From Trema orientale (Eukaryota; Streptophyta; Magnoliopsida; Rosales; Cannabaceae), in the NCBI GenBank assembly GCA_002914845.1, contig JXTC01000107.1:817123-881122 (forward strand): a stretch of DNA of 64,000 nucleotides, in the 5' to 3' direction. The first letter of the stretch is position 1; every line of letters starts with the position of its first letter. The translations under genes and the position numbers were made by a program. Shown piece after piece: positions 22,186 through 32,946 of this stretch. The notes below the pieces were generated by a model. That model was not told the origin of the DNA, made no database searches, and worked only from the letters and a program-made list of their open reading frames with translations.

Positions 22186-23884
22186 CTAATCAATTACAGC
22201 TTTTATAGAGTTGGAGCCTACAAGAATAAAATGTTGTGATGCAACAGTCGTTACACACTTTAGTGTTAATTTAATTATTAGCATAACCTTACTAATGTAT
22301 TTATGTGTAGGCGTGAAAATTTATAATCCCTACTGGTTGGAGTTTGAATAGTAGTAAATATTTTCTTTTAATTTGTAATAAAATGGAAGAAATTAGTTAA
22401 GCTCACTTTTTCTTTTAATATATATATATATATGGCTGCCCTATTGGTGCCCTATATACCTACTGGATTGATACCTATTGTGGATTGGTGCCCTATATAT
22501 ATATATAAGCCGTTCAATTGTTCACTATCATAAAAGTTTCCAATAGGAAGGACCTTCTTCATGGAGACATCCCCATTCCCAATTTCCAATTACAAGTCCT
22601 ATTTCCTGTGCCCTCGCTATTACATGATCACCTGTCTTCTAAAGCCAAAGTCCCACTAAGCCTTGTTTGGAACAAACTTGTAAATTAGCATAAACAAGTT
22701 ATTAGTACTAAAGATTCACTATCTCATGGTTGTTATGAATAGTATATCTGACTATGATAAAGAGTAAATTACTTAATTATTTTATAGAACTTTAAAGCAA
22801 CGAGGAACAATTGTAAAGTAGATCCCAGTTAGGATTAAAGCTAACAACAAAAGGGAATAATGGGAAGCAAAAATTTATATCAACTTTTATTTTTCTAAAA
22901 AAGAAAAAGAAGTCTCTTGACTTTTATACATCATAGTAGTTGCGGACATTGATGGATAAGGATTGAGCAAATCCAATGGCGGCCGCCCACCAAGTAATGC
23001 AAAGTCTTGGTTGATGACCATGAGTCATTACATATGTTGGTTGCTTTAAGAGTTGTATTGTTATCCTAAAATAAATTATCACATGCAGAACACGAGAAAT
23101 ATAATCACAATCAATAAACAAAAAAAATTATTTAGTAAAATGAAAACTAATCCACGGGTTGATCTAATCCTTAACATTATTTTTAGTATATGGTATGAAT
23201 ACAACAAAGAATGAACAAAAAGATTCACATGTATGGTGTAAAAATGAGAGACATCTTCTTCAATCTTCAGCCTTTTGGTCAAAATTGCTTGTGAGCATTT
23301 CATACACGTGGTTCAGTCATGGAACCTTTTCTTTGATCTATGCTCCTAATATTATTTATTTATTTCAATTTGCTAACAAAAGCTGCTAAGCTAGGCATGG
23401 CATGTTGACTCGCCAACAAGATAGAAATGTTATATTTTAATCTTGGATCTATATTTTTATTTCTAATGATGAGCTGCAAAATAGTTACTGTTTTACCATT
23501 CCTAAAAAATTCATGTTTTACATAAAAATGCATTTTTTGAGCCATGGCCATAGCCATAATTCGCATTAGAGTATAAGTTGCATAAATGGCATAATTCATG
23601 TAACGAGCGTTATTTTTGAGTCAAACATGCCACGCAAGCTTAGCAGCTAAGGCAAATACCACATGGGAGTGGGTAAAATGACTTTTACAGGAGTATTCTA
23701 TAGAATGAATTTTAAGAGTGTCTCAATATGAGTGACTGGTGATTGGTCTTTAGAGAAATCGTAAATACCGTGGCTACCTATCACTGATATTGTTATACAA
23801 CTAAAAAAGTCATTTTGGAAAATGTCGTTTTAACCCAAATTACTCCCAGCCATGTCCATTTCCCATACCATTGTGCCACATATA
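22186..23884. other. intergenic stretch with MITE scraps
   Basis: At 22434-22495 short pieces resembling the ends of the 3015/41118 MITE family recur ('attggtgccctata', 'ctactggattgatacctat', 'ggattggtgccc'), as if several ends had been spliced together within an AT microsatellite. The remainder has no recognised gene; the 65-79-codon frames are without likeness to known proteins. Confidence 0.5.
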
Positions 23885-24300
23885 TTAATGAGAAAAGTTC
23901 ATAAATACCCGTTTTTAAGACTATATTTTCATAAATACCCATTTTTTATCTTTATTTCATAAATACCCGTTTTTATACTCTTTTTGGAGAAATATAGACC
24001 ACCATTGTTTTACACATGAAATGTAGACCACGGTCTATATTTCATATATTAAATGTATACCGCAGTCCACATTTCGTGAATAAAAGTTACACTCAAAATT
24101 GGCACACATTTTGAAATGTGTACCGTTCATATTTTATACATAAAATGTGTACCTCATGGATAAAATTTACATTGTAAATGTGGACTACTCATATTTTTCA
24201 TACGAAATGTGGACCGTAAAAATGGGTATTTTTGGAAGAAGTTTTAAAAATGGGTATAGTTGAAAGAAGTTTTAAAAAATAGGTATTAGGTGTAATTTCA
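23885..24300. repeat. fold-back repeat built of short degenerate units
   Basis: The left flank repeats 'cataaatacccgttttta' three times and the right flank repeats the inverse type 'aaaaatgggta' three times, so the ends can pair. The centre holds about six variants of 'gaaatgtggaccg' in alternating orientation, spaced some 30-45 bases apart. The structure looks like a fold-back MITE with an internally amplified motif. Non-coding. Confidence 0.6.
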
Positions 24301-26404
24301 ACTATATTAATTTAGCTTCTGTGTTCTGCCAGCCTTGGATAGGCCTCAGCCCATGGCAACAAATCAGAAGCCCAAAATAAGCTTACACGATCTGACCCAG
24401 TCCATATTAATGGCAGCTGAAAAAATTAGATGGATGACGAATTTTTAAATTGCTTTAAGTAGATGTCTACGTTTTAAAAGTTATAGTTAAATGTTTATTT
24501 TTTTTAAAGCTGTAGTTGTGAAATATGTTATGTTTCTATTTTTATCATTAAGTGAGTTGGACATTTAGCTATAAACTTTTAGGTTTCTAACACTTCTACC
24601 TACAAAAACAGAAAAGAATTAAAAAAATATGGTCGGTCAAATTTTTTTTCCTTCCAGTATTACTTTTTTTTTTAAAAAAAAAAAATTTAGAAATATAATT
24701 TTTAAAATTGTTACTAGTATCTGAAAAATGATTACTGGTTACCAGTTACCAGTTATATACCAACTATAAATACATTGGTTACTAGTTATCAGTACTCGAA
24801 AACTGGTTATCAGCTACTAGTTACTATTTTAAAAAATAGTATTTTTCTAAAATCTTTTTGAAAAGTGATAATTTTCTTAAAAAAAATACAATACTAGATC
24901 TTAAAAAAAACTGAGCCTAAGGGAAATTGTGGTGAATTACCACTTTTTTAAAATTCTTTAAGTGGTTGTCTTTTTTTAATTTTTATTGCTAAATATCCGA
25001 TCTTTCAAAAACTAGTGGCTGATCATTTTTTCCCTTTTTGCCCTCATCTTTTTAGGCCAGTTTTGTATTTTCTTTTTTTGAATTACTTTTCGTTCTCTTT
25101 CTCTCTCTCTCTAATTTTTACAATCATCTCTCTCTAGTCTTTTCATTCTCTTTTTCTCTCTAGTTTTTATGATCCTCTCTTGTTATCTAGTTTCTCTCGT
25201 TCAGTCCATAATTTTGCAGCATCTTGACCTTGAATTCTTCCTCAATTATTGAGTTTGTGATTTTCATCATGGAGATGAGGAAAAGTGGCGAGAAAATCTT
25301 GGAGGGAGAATGAGCGAGAGAAATTTTGGACGAGCATGAAAATGCTTAACTGAGGTGAGTGACATTTTCGGTTCAAAATTGTAACGGATACTTAGGCTGG
25401 ACATATAGCTATAAAAGATTGGGCTTGGTCATATCCCAATTTTTGGGCCATAGAATAGTCAGATATCTAAACGCCCCTATTTCAAATTCTTTTTCTAAAA
25501 ACTCCTTATATGGCCAAATTTTCAATAAACTTTTGAGCTTCGTTATATATTAAATTTTAGGCCAAAAAATGGTTAAATAACTAGTCAGCCCATGACAGCT
25601 AGGCCCATGTGGGAAAGTTGAGAATATATGTGGGTTTCAAAAAAATAAAATAAAATAAAAAACAAAAACTCGTGCACATTACGTAAATACGACAAGACTC
25701 TCAAACGTGTAAACTTAAAATTTAAACACCAATGCTAGTAAACGAACTTGAAAGTATTCATTATTCAGTTATATGAGGAATAGCAATCGTTTTGTTATGT
25801 TCAATGTTCATACGAATTTTTTACAAGATAAATTATTGAAGAAAAGAAAGCCTTTACATTCTAAAGATATTTGTTTGATTTTTTGTTACTAATATTTATT
25901 CAAATAAATTTAAACTTCTTGGTCTAATTTAAAATATATAATACATATGTTTTTTTATCGTTTGGGAGGCAATTTCGTCCCTGATTAACTGTTATCTTTA
26001 TGTAATTTTAAGCTAATAAACATTTTCAAAAAGGTAACACTCGGTAGGCAATTTTGCTGCTAAATGTTAGTTACTCAACGTAAGTTAGTTGTTTCCAAAA
26101 TTTTAGAAAAATATATCTACTATAAGTTTTTTTTGCTTGAAAATTCTACAATAAGTTATTTCCTTAGTTTAAGATTTTTACAAATAATACAAAATGCTGA
26201 TGTTGCTTTTGTCTTAAACATGACATTTGTTTTTGTTCGGGAATTACAAAACACACGTCGTTATAATTTAAAGACCGAGCCAAAACATCTTGTTGTTTCT
26301 TCCTCAACAAAATATGATTGTTTGAGAAACTAAACTAACGACGTGTCTACTTCTGGGTGAAGTTGAACCTTTGCTTGAAACAAAAATACGTCATTTTTCT
26401 TAAG
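24301..26404. other. AT-rich intergenic stretch
   Basis: Contains a cluster of short repeats around 24720-24830 ('ggttaccagttaccagttat', 'ggttactagttatcagt', 'ggttatcagctactagttac') and a CT-rich patch near 25090-25190. No supported gene on either strand. Confidence 0.5.
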
Positions 26405-26968
26405 AATTTGTGGCACAAATAATCCTTGAACTACTTAATTTGTGGCAATTCAGTCCTCAAATTTCTAATTGTGGCAATTAAGTCACTCAATTTTTGATTT
26501 GAAGCAAATTGGTTCCTGGTCTATCTGAAATGCAATCTAGTAACCTATTACTAAAATTCTGATAAAAAACACATATAAAGAGCATGTGCGTAGCATCTGA
26601 AAGTATATTGAAGGGAAAATAAAAGTGAACAAAAGAATTTGAAGAAATAAAAAATTTATGATTGTTGCAAATTTATGATTGTTACAATTTTCTAGGTCAT
26701 TAGAGTTACAAATTTAGAGAAAGTTTATGATTGTTCTTTTTTATGTTTAAAATTTCTAATGTACTTTTTAAATATACTTTCAGATACTAGCATGTGCTAC
26801 TCATAACTGTTTTTGGGTAGAAATTTGATAATATGTTGTAAATTAGACAGTTTAGGAATTAAATTGCTTCAAATCAAAAAAATTTGGAGTTTAATTGCCT
26901 TAATTATAATTTTGAGAACCAAATTGTCAACAATTGGATAACTCAGGGACCATTGATGCAATTAACCT
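26405..26968. mobile_element. ~560-bp element with >100-bp inverted ends (Mutator-like MITE)
   Basis: The first ~130 bases (GGCACAAATAATCCTTGAAC, 'ggcaattaagtcactcaa', 'tttgatttgaagcaaattgg') return as the inverse of the last ~130 bases (read inward: GCATCAATGGTCCCTGAGTT, 'ggcaattaaactccaaa', 'tttgatttgaagcaatttaa'). Very long inverted ends on a short non-coding element are the hallmark of Mutator-type MITEs. The target duplication is not readable. Confidence 0.65.
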
Positions 26969-28333
26969 TTTCTCAATTAACAAGAGACATCTCGTTTTCA
27001 TCATTACTGTTTATCAGAGATGAAACTAGATGTAGTTTCTTTTTCATCATCCTTGATGAAATTACATCCTGAAAAAAAAAAAAAAAAAAGGACTTGACGT
27101 TTTTCCAATTCAACTAGGTGTCGTTTTGAGCTTCACTTTTCAATTGAAACTTTTCAAAGCATCATTATCCAAATAATCTTACATGCACAGAATAATGAAA
27201 ACGTAAAATTAAAGGAAGACAAAAAGAAAATATGATTTATCCATTTTTTACTTTGATTTTGGGTGGAACGAGTTTTTTACTTTTTTTTTATTTGACCGCA
27301 TGGCTAAAATGAACATAAATGTGGTTGATCGATCTTATTTGTTTCTCTAAATTAATGTCACGGGATACTGGCCACAGAAAAAGAATGGTCAAAGGAGAAC
27401 TTGAGAAGTGAGAACCGGAATCTTTCTCAATTTTAAAGAAATAAGTATACTATAGGTGTCTAAAAAAGAGATAATTAATCTCAATCTTTTTCTCTTAAAT
27501 GTAAATAATGAAGGACATGTCTACTAAATACTAACCCGTATTCCCGTAATAATTTTATAACCTTTGTTTCGAAGATGGACTTTGCCTTGACAATAATTTG
27601 TGAAAAAAGAACATGAGAAATGAAGGAGAAAAATAATTTCCTAAACTTCTAAGAAAAGTTTCCTTTGAAATTATTTTCTTGTTCTTTCTATTTGTGAAAA
27701 TTCGAAACGCTCTTAAGTTAGATTAAATTTAACTCTCATTTTCTATAAAAAAATATATATATTTTTTGTTAGATCCAACAAATGAGAGAAAGATGCAATA
27801 ACTTAAATATATATATATACAATCCTCCCCAAAATATAGGTTCAACACAATTTCATTAATTTATGTGAGAGATTTATCGAAATTTATAGCTTAATATGTA
27901 AAGTAAGCAAATTAATAGATTCAGAAAACAAACAAACAAAGAAACTTCACCCGGTTTCTATTTTCATGTCACACGTAAAAATAAACTAAAAAAAAAGGGA
28001 AATTGGAAGATATAAGAAAAGCGAAAACCGAGAGGTCCGAGAGTAGAAAATAGTAGACACGGGAAAATGAGGGGCAAAGGGTAAGAAGGTAATTTCAAGG
28101 AGAATTTCCGCGTCAACACTGGCGTCTCTGTTTTAGAGTGCAATTAGCACAAAGCAAAGAAGCAGTAGAGGAAAACTCTATTGGACATTTGGACTCCCCA
28201 CTCCACCCTTCCAAGAACCTTCCCTCCCCCCACTTCTCCTCTTTTTTATTTCTCAATCCTTTCTCCGCTTCTCCATCTCCTCACTTAAACTCTCTCTCTC
28301 TCTCTCTCTTTCTGACATTTTATCGAACACCTT
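26969..28333. other. 5' flank of the ATL-type gene
   Basis: AT-rich DNA that turns C-rich in the last 200 bases, with a CT microsatellite at about 28291-28310 just upstream of the ATG, probably 5' UTR. A 177-codon frame starting at 28138 is an out-of-frame shadow of the downstream gene. One TGTCGTTT octamer lies at 27119-27126. Confidence 0.5.
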
Positions 28334-29323
28334 ATGCCCACACCTCCATCTCCGGATCCATCATCGCTTCCAGTCCTGGCGGATCTAGACCGATTGAAGC
28401 CCGGTATGAGCAACGACGGCTTCCCCTCAGATCCCAACGGCGACTTCTCTCGCCCCTACGACAAGAGCTACGCCCTCAGTGGCAAGATTATGCTCAGCGC
28501 CATAGTCATCCTGTTCTTCGTCGTCATCCTCATGGTCTGCCTCCACCTCTACGCCCGCTGGTACCTCCTCCGCGCCCGCCGCCGCAACAGCCGCCGCACC
28601 CGCCACCGCCGCAGCCAACTCGTCTTTCACGTCGACCCCGCCTCGGTGGCCGCCGCCACGCGAGGCCTTGACCCCGCCGTGCTCAACTCCCTGCCCGTTT
28701 TCGTCTACTCCGCCAAGACCCACCTCCCAGAATCCGACCCGGACCACCGGGCCATGGAATGCGCCGTGTGCTTGTCCGAGTTCGAGGAGAACGAGACGGG
28801 TCGCCGCCTACCCAAGTGCAACCACAGCTTCCACACCGGGTGCATCGACATGTGGTTCCACTCCCACTCCACCTGCCCCCTCTGCAGATCCCCTGTCGAA
28901 CCGGGTCCGGACCCTGAAATCCGGGCCGAGGTCTGCATCGTCGTTGGCGAACCGGGTGAGACCGAACCGGGTCAGGGTCACAGACCCAGTTCCGGGTTTT
29001 GCTCCGACTGCGACCGCTCGTCCTCTTCCGTGGCGTCCTCCTCGTTTGGGGCTAGGAGGAAACCGTTTGAGCTTGTGGGTGTGTCTATAGAGGTGCCGAG
29101 AAGGAACGAGAGCTTCGGGAGATTGGAGGACGAGTCGGGTTGTAACTCGCCAGCGGGTCAAACGACGCCGTTTAGGTCTCCCATGAGTCGAATGCTGTCG
29201 TTTAAGAGGATTCTCAGTAGAGAGAGGAGAGCGGGAGGACTTTCTCCCTCGGGAAATAGTCAACCGGGTTGCAGCGCCGCGAACGAGTTGGATATGGAGC
29301 GGGGAAAGGATCCGACTCAGTGA
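28334..29323 (+). CDS. RING-H2 E3 ubiquitin ligase, ATL type
   Basis: A single uninterrupted exon encodes 329 residues, intronless as usual for ATL genes. Order: a short N-terminal region, one hydrophobic helix at about 52-72 (IMLSAIVILFFVVILMVCLH), a basic stretch rich in Arg, the GLD box at 111-113, then a canonical RING-H2: C143-x2-C146-x15-C162-x-H164-x2-H167-x2-C170-x10-C181-x2-C184, including the WFHSHSTCPLCR end with its Trp. ATL proteins are membrane-anchored ligases that pass ubiquitin from an E2 to substrates, often in defence or carbon/nitrogen signalling. The C-terminal ~140 residues are Ser/Gly/Pro-rich with FRSPMSRMLSFKRILSRER, a motif typical of the ATL2-5 group. The gene body is strongly GC-rich against AT-rich flanks. 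Met25 is a possible later start, but Met1 is kept because the frame is open and the leader is pyrimidine-rich. Confidence 0.95.
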   Translation: MPTPPSPDPSSLPVLADLDRLKPGMSNDGFPSDPNGDFSRPYDKSYALSGKIMLSAIVILFFVVILMVCLHLYARWYLLRARRRNSRRTRHRRSQLVFHVDPASVAAATRGLDPAVLNSLPVFVYSAKTHLPESDPDHRAMECAVCLSEFEENETGRRLPKCNHSFHTGCIDMWFHSHSTCPLCRSPVEPGPDPEIRAEVCIVVGEPGETEPGQGHRPSSGFCSDCDRSSSSVASSSFGARRKPFELVGVSIEVPRRNESFGRLEDESGCNSPAGQTTPFRSPMSRMLSFKRILSRERRAGGLSPSGNSQPGCSAANELDMERGKDPTQ

Positions 29324-30169
29324 ACTCGTGTGGTTTGACTCAGTGGGACATTAGGAGTAGAACAGTGACGTGGCGTGGCATTATCTCGACGAGGGGCTTT
29401 GACCTTTTAACTCGGCGGGGCCCACGCCCTGTCGGGCATTGGCTCGATTTTGTAGGAAGTAAGGGGTATATGTGGAATTTTGTATACATGTGGCGTTATT
29501 GGGACGGTCGTGGATTTGTCGCGCTCGCGCTGCCTTAGTGCGACTAAAATATGAATGTTTGACTAGTTGTAAATAATATCCCATTTCATTTCCCTTAGCC
29601 ACAAAAAAAGAAAAAACATATATTCAATTTAATTCATATTGTTACTTTGTTAAAATTTTGATTTAATGTAAAGGAAGATACCTTTTGTGTTCTATTTTAT
29701 GAGAAGGTCGAATTTTTTTAAAAAAACGTTTTACTCTTTTCTTTTCTTTTCTTTTCTTTTTTTGTTTCTTTTTCCCTATTATTTCGTAATCTCATGAAAT
29801 TTTTTAATTAAGAATATAGCATAATGGGGACTTTTTTTAATTATCAAGTGCATGGAACTGAGAAGATTCGTTTGGCAGTTCAATCGACAATTTGAACCAA
29901 TTTTTATTTTAAGGGCCCACACAAGGCATGTGATCTATTGGAAAATTCTCCTCCAAACATAATATATCTTTTGGACTTTACCACTTAAAATTTATGATTC
30001 CAAACTCTTTTGAATATATACTAGTTATGATTTATGACTTATGATGCTCAATATGTTCTTAACAAGATTAAATTGAGGTGAAAAAAAAATAATATTTATA
30101 TATTATATTTAAGATATTTTTAGCTGATTGTTTTATTTCTATTATATGCCCCCGAGTATTATTCTCTAA
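29324..30169. other. 3' flank of the ATL-type gene
   Basis: The first ~230 bases remain GC-rich and are likely 3' UTR. Then follows AT-rich intergenic DNA with a TTTTC microsatellite near 29737-29760. No further gene. Confidence 0.5.
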
Positions 30170-30372
30170 GAGCCTGTTTGAGATACTTTATTTAGAATAA
30201 TTTTTACTTCTTGAATTAAAAGTTTAAAAAGATATTCTTAGAAAAATTATTAGGTTCATACTTCATTAGAAATGTCTTTTAATTAAAAAATATGTTCTGA
30301 CAATTTATTTAAACACTTTCAAAAATAATGTTTGAGCTTCAAAAGATGTTTTAATGCCATGACAAATAAGCC
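30170..30372. mobile_element. ~200-bp MITE, second copy of the 8537-8727 family
   Basis: Shares ends and order with 8537-8727: left 'gagcctgtttgagat', 'ttttacttcttgaattaaaa', 'gtcttttaattaaaaa', right 'gacaaataagccct'. It is more diverged and carries a small insertion near the left end. Confidence 0.55.
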
Positions 30373-30893
30373 CTAAAAAATATCTAGTTACTTTTATTAA
30401 AATAATTAAATTTAGCATGACTACAGTAACGGTACCGGTGGAGTGTTTTTGGAGAAATTAATGACATTCAATTAGTCAACTTAAATAGAAAGTTCACTCA
30501 CTCTTCCTTGACCTTGATATAAATATTTTTAGTAATCTTGCCCATTACTAAGGTAGCACTTAGCAGCCTATGTCGACCTATTGGTCCGCAGCCAACACGG
30601 TGGCTAATGGCTATACCTTACCCATTAAGGTGAAGCCTCCTAGTACATGCCAACCGCCACTGCAACCGGACAGTGACGACACGCTTAAATTCAAATCCAC
30701 TATTTTTTTTAATTTTTTTTTTGGGAGGTAAATCCACTAATTATTAGTAATACTAATAGTTGTTAATTTGTGCGACTTTTCGTATTTCAATTATTCATTA
30801 AAGTGAGAATTATACAAGTCCATGATGGGACCCATCCAAATTAGACGATTCATGTGCATTATTCATAGCTATAAGAATTATTAGGTCACGTTT

Positions 30894-31269
30894 GGTTAAT
30901 GGAATAGAATTGGAATAATAATGAGAATGGTAATAGAATGAAATTAAAAAAAGAATATGAATGATAATACATTGTTTAGTTAAAATTGGAATCAACAGTG
31001 GAATGGAATGAAATATATTGTGTATTGACAAAATTACTCTTAATTTTAAATATTTTAGTAGGGCAAAGAGGGAAAAACTAGTTTTACCAAAATTTGAAAG
31101 AGATTGGAACTTTTATTCCATTGGTAGAGAAGTAGAATGGCAATTCCATCATTTAATGAAATTATAATTTCCATTCCATTGCCAAAAAAATGAAACAAAC
31201 ATTAGAATGTACTATTTGGTGGAATGAATTTTCCATTCCAAACTCCATTCCTTCAAACCAAACATACCC
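30894..31269. mobile_element. 376-bp Tourist-like MITE
   Basis: The left end GGTCACGTTTGGTTAATGGA and the right end, read inward as GGGTATGTTTGGTTTGAAGG, form terminal inverted repeats. Both sides are flanked by TTA (30891-30893 and 31270-31272), the 3-bp target site of PIF/Harbinger elements. The inside is filled with 'ggaatggaat'-type words and has no frame. Confidence 0.8.
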
Positions 31270-32946
31270 TTACATTCTTCATGGTGGAATTTTGGTTTGA
31301 GTCTACTAATTAGGACCCGTATCAAGTATCACATTTTGCAAAGTCAAAAGGCTTATAGTTTATACTTGTTTAATTAAGCCTGTTGGCAATTGAGGAAATA
31401 AAAAAGAGACTCTGTTGTATTTGTATTAGCATGCAAGAAGAGCCAAAAATACCCAAACTTTGTGGGGGCCTGCCTTTGCTCTATCTTTTTCTAATTGACG
31501 CGTTTTCAACTGTAGTACACTAGTACTAATATTAGGACATAAAAGATGGAGAAGAAAAACACGGTTTTCATATACTTCCACCAAAAACTTAATTATCTTA
31601 CTATATTATTCATTGTTGGACTCCAGGTCCATGGTTGCAGACTTAAATAAAGGCATCCGAGGCCAATGCTACGACTTGGAAAACACGTTATACTTTCCTT
31701 ACCTCATATATTGGTCTCTGATTACGAAACTATGGTGTACTTACGTGGCAAAGTAAGATAATTTAGAACAAAATGCGAAAGTAGCTATGAGATGGATTTG
31801 GTTAGAGCCTTAAAAAGTCAGAGGATAGACTATTGATTGCCCTTTAGTTTACTAACTCGAATATTTCTAGTTAATTTCCAGGTAACCAACCAAAGGAAAT
31901 GAGTGGTGCTATAGTGTAACCAATCCCAATTCTTGAAAGTTTACGAAAGTTTAACCTTGAAATGGATGCTAGATGCTATCGTCAATCACGTCTAGCATAT
32001 TTAATGTATCATTCCATCCATTAAGGTGGGTTTCAAAGAAGACTAATATGTCAAATGCTAGCAAGCGATGATAAAACACTATGATGCGTCAAACACTTTT
32101 TTTCTTTGTATCTTAAGATGTGTATTAGGCTGCAAATGCACAATAAATAAATATATAAATAAAAGAAAAAAAAAAAGGGACAAATATGCAAACAAAGCCG
32201 TTGAAATTCCCACGGGCCCACCTCCAAAGGCCAACAGCACATTATCAGTTCTCCACACGCTTTGCCAGAACCCGGAATCTCTATACTTAATCCGTTACTT
32301 GGCATTTGGCCATTCACAAAGATGGAGCAAGTAAACACCAAAAGTGTGAAACGTCTTTCTAAGCCCATAAAAAAAAGTAAAAATAAAAATAAGGGGGTTG
32401 GCATTGACTTACATAAACATAAGATGATAACACGACATCAACCACTCCAATTTAACCATTTCACATACAAAGCTAGTGGCCTCACCTTTTTAATCTTTTA
32501 AGGAAAGAAGCTCAAGACGAGAGAAGGTTATGGCCTACACGTAGTGGTTAAAAGCCATATAAGCAATTTCGATTACTTGGTCATCTAAACTCACAAGTGT
32601 TATTGGATGGAGAGAGAGAGAGAGAGAGATGTCAATTGTACATAAGAAAAATTGTTTATGTCAAAGGACATAAGAAAAATCGTTTGTTTCTATCCTTGAC
32701 ATTAAGCAAAAGGTCTTATTGGAGGGCCTAGAACCAAGGCAATGAAGCTTTGCTGATAATACAAGATGAATTAGCAAGGTGAAGCCAATGATTATACTCA
32801 GAGTAATGAAGTTAAAAATATATTACATCAACTAATTTATCCTGGTTAGTTACCTACAATTACAGTAATGAGGTCGCTCCTAGCTGTTTTTGACCATGTA
32901 TTCCCTTAACGGTAAAACAGTGGGACTGACCTACCTCAAGTCTGTG
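31270..32946. other. intergenic stretch without a recognised gene
   Basis: Open frames of 79-117 codons here (for example 32051-32404, minus) show no family likeness and contain homopolymer-derived runs. A GA microsatellite lies at about 32609-32629, and a local repeat 'cataagaaaaat.gttt' occurs near 32641 and 32669. The last part will include the 3' UTR of CAP-H2. Confidence 0.5.

Noticed and set aside
28138..28671. 177-codon Pro/Arg-rich frame overlapping the ATL-type gene
   Set aside because: Out-of-frame shadow of the GC-rich RING-H2 coding sequence; composition explains the long open frame.
32051..32404. 117-codon minus-strand frame with a hydrophobic start resembling a signal peptide
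   Set aside because: It includes homopolymer-encoded Phe runs and no family motif; it lies in repeat-rich intergenic DNA.
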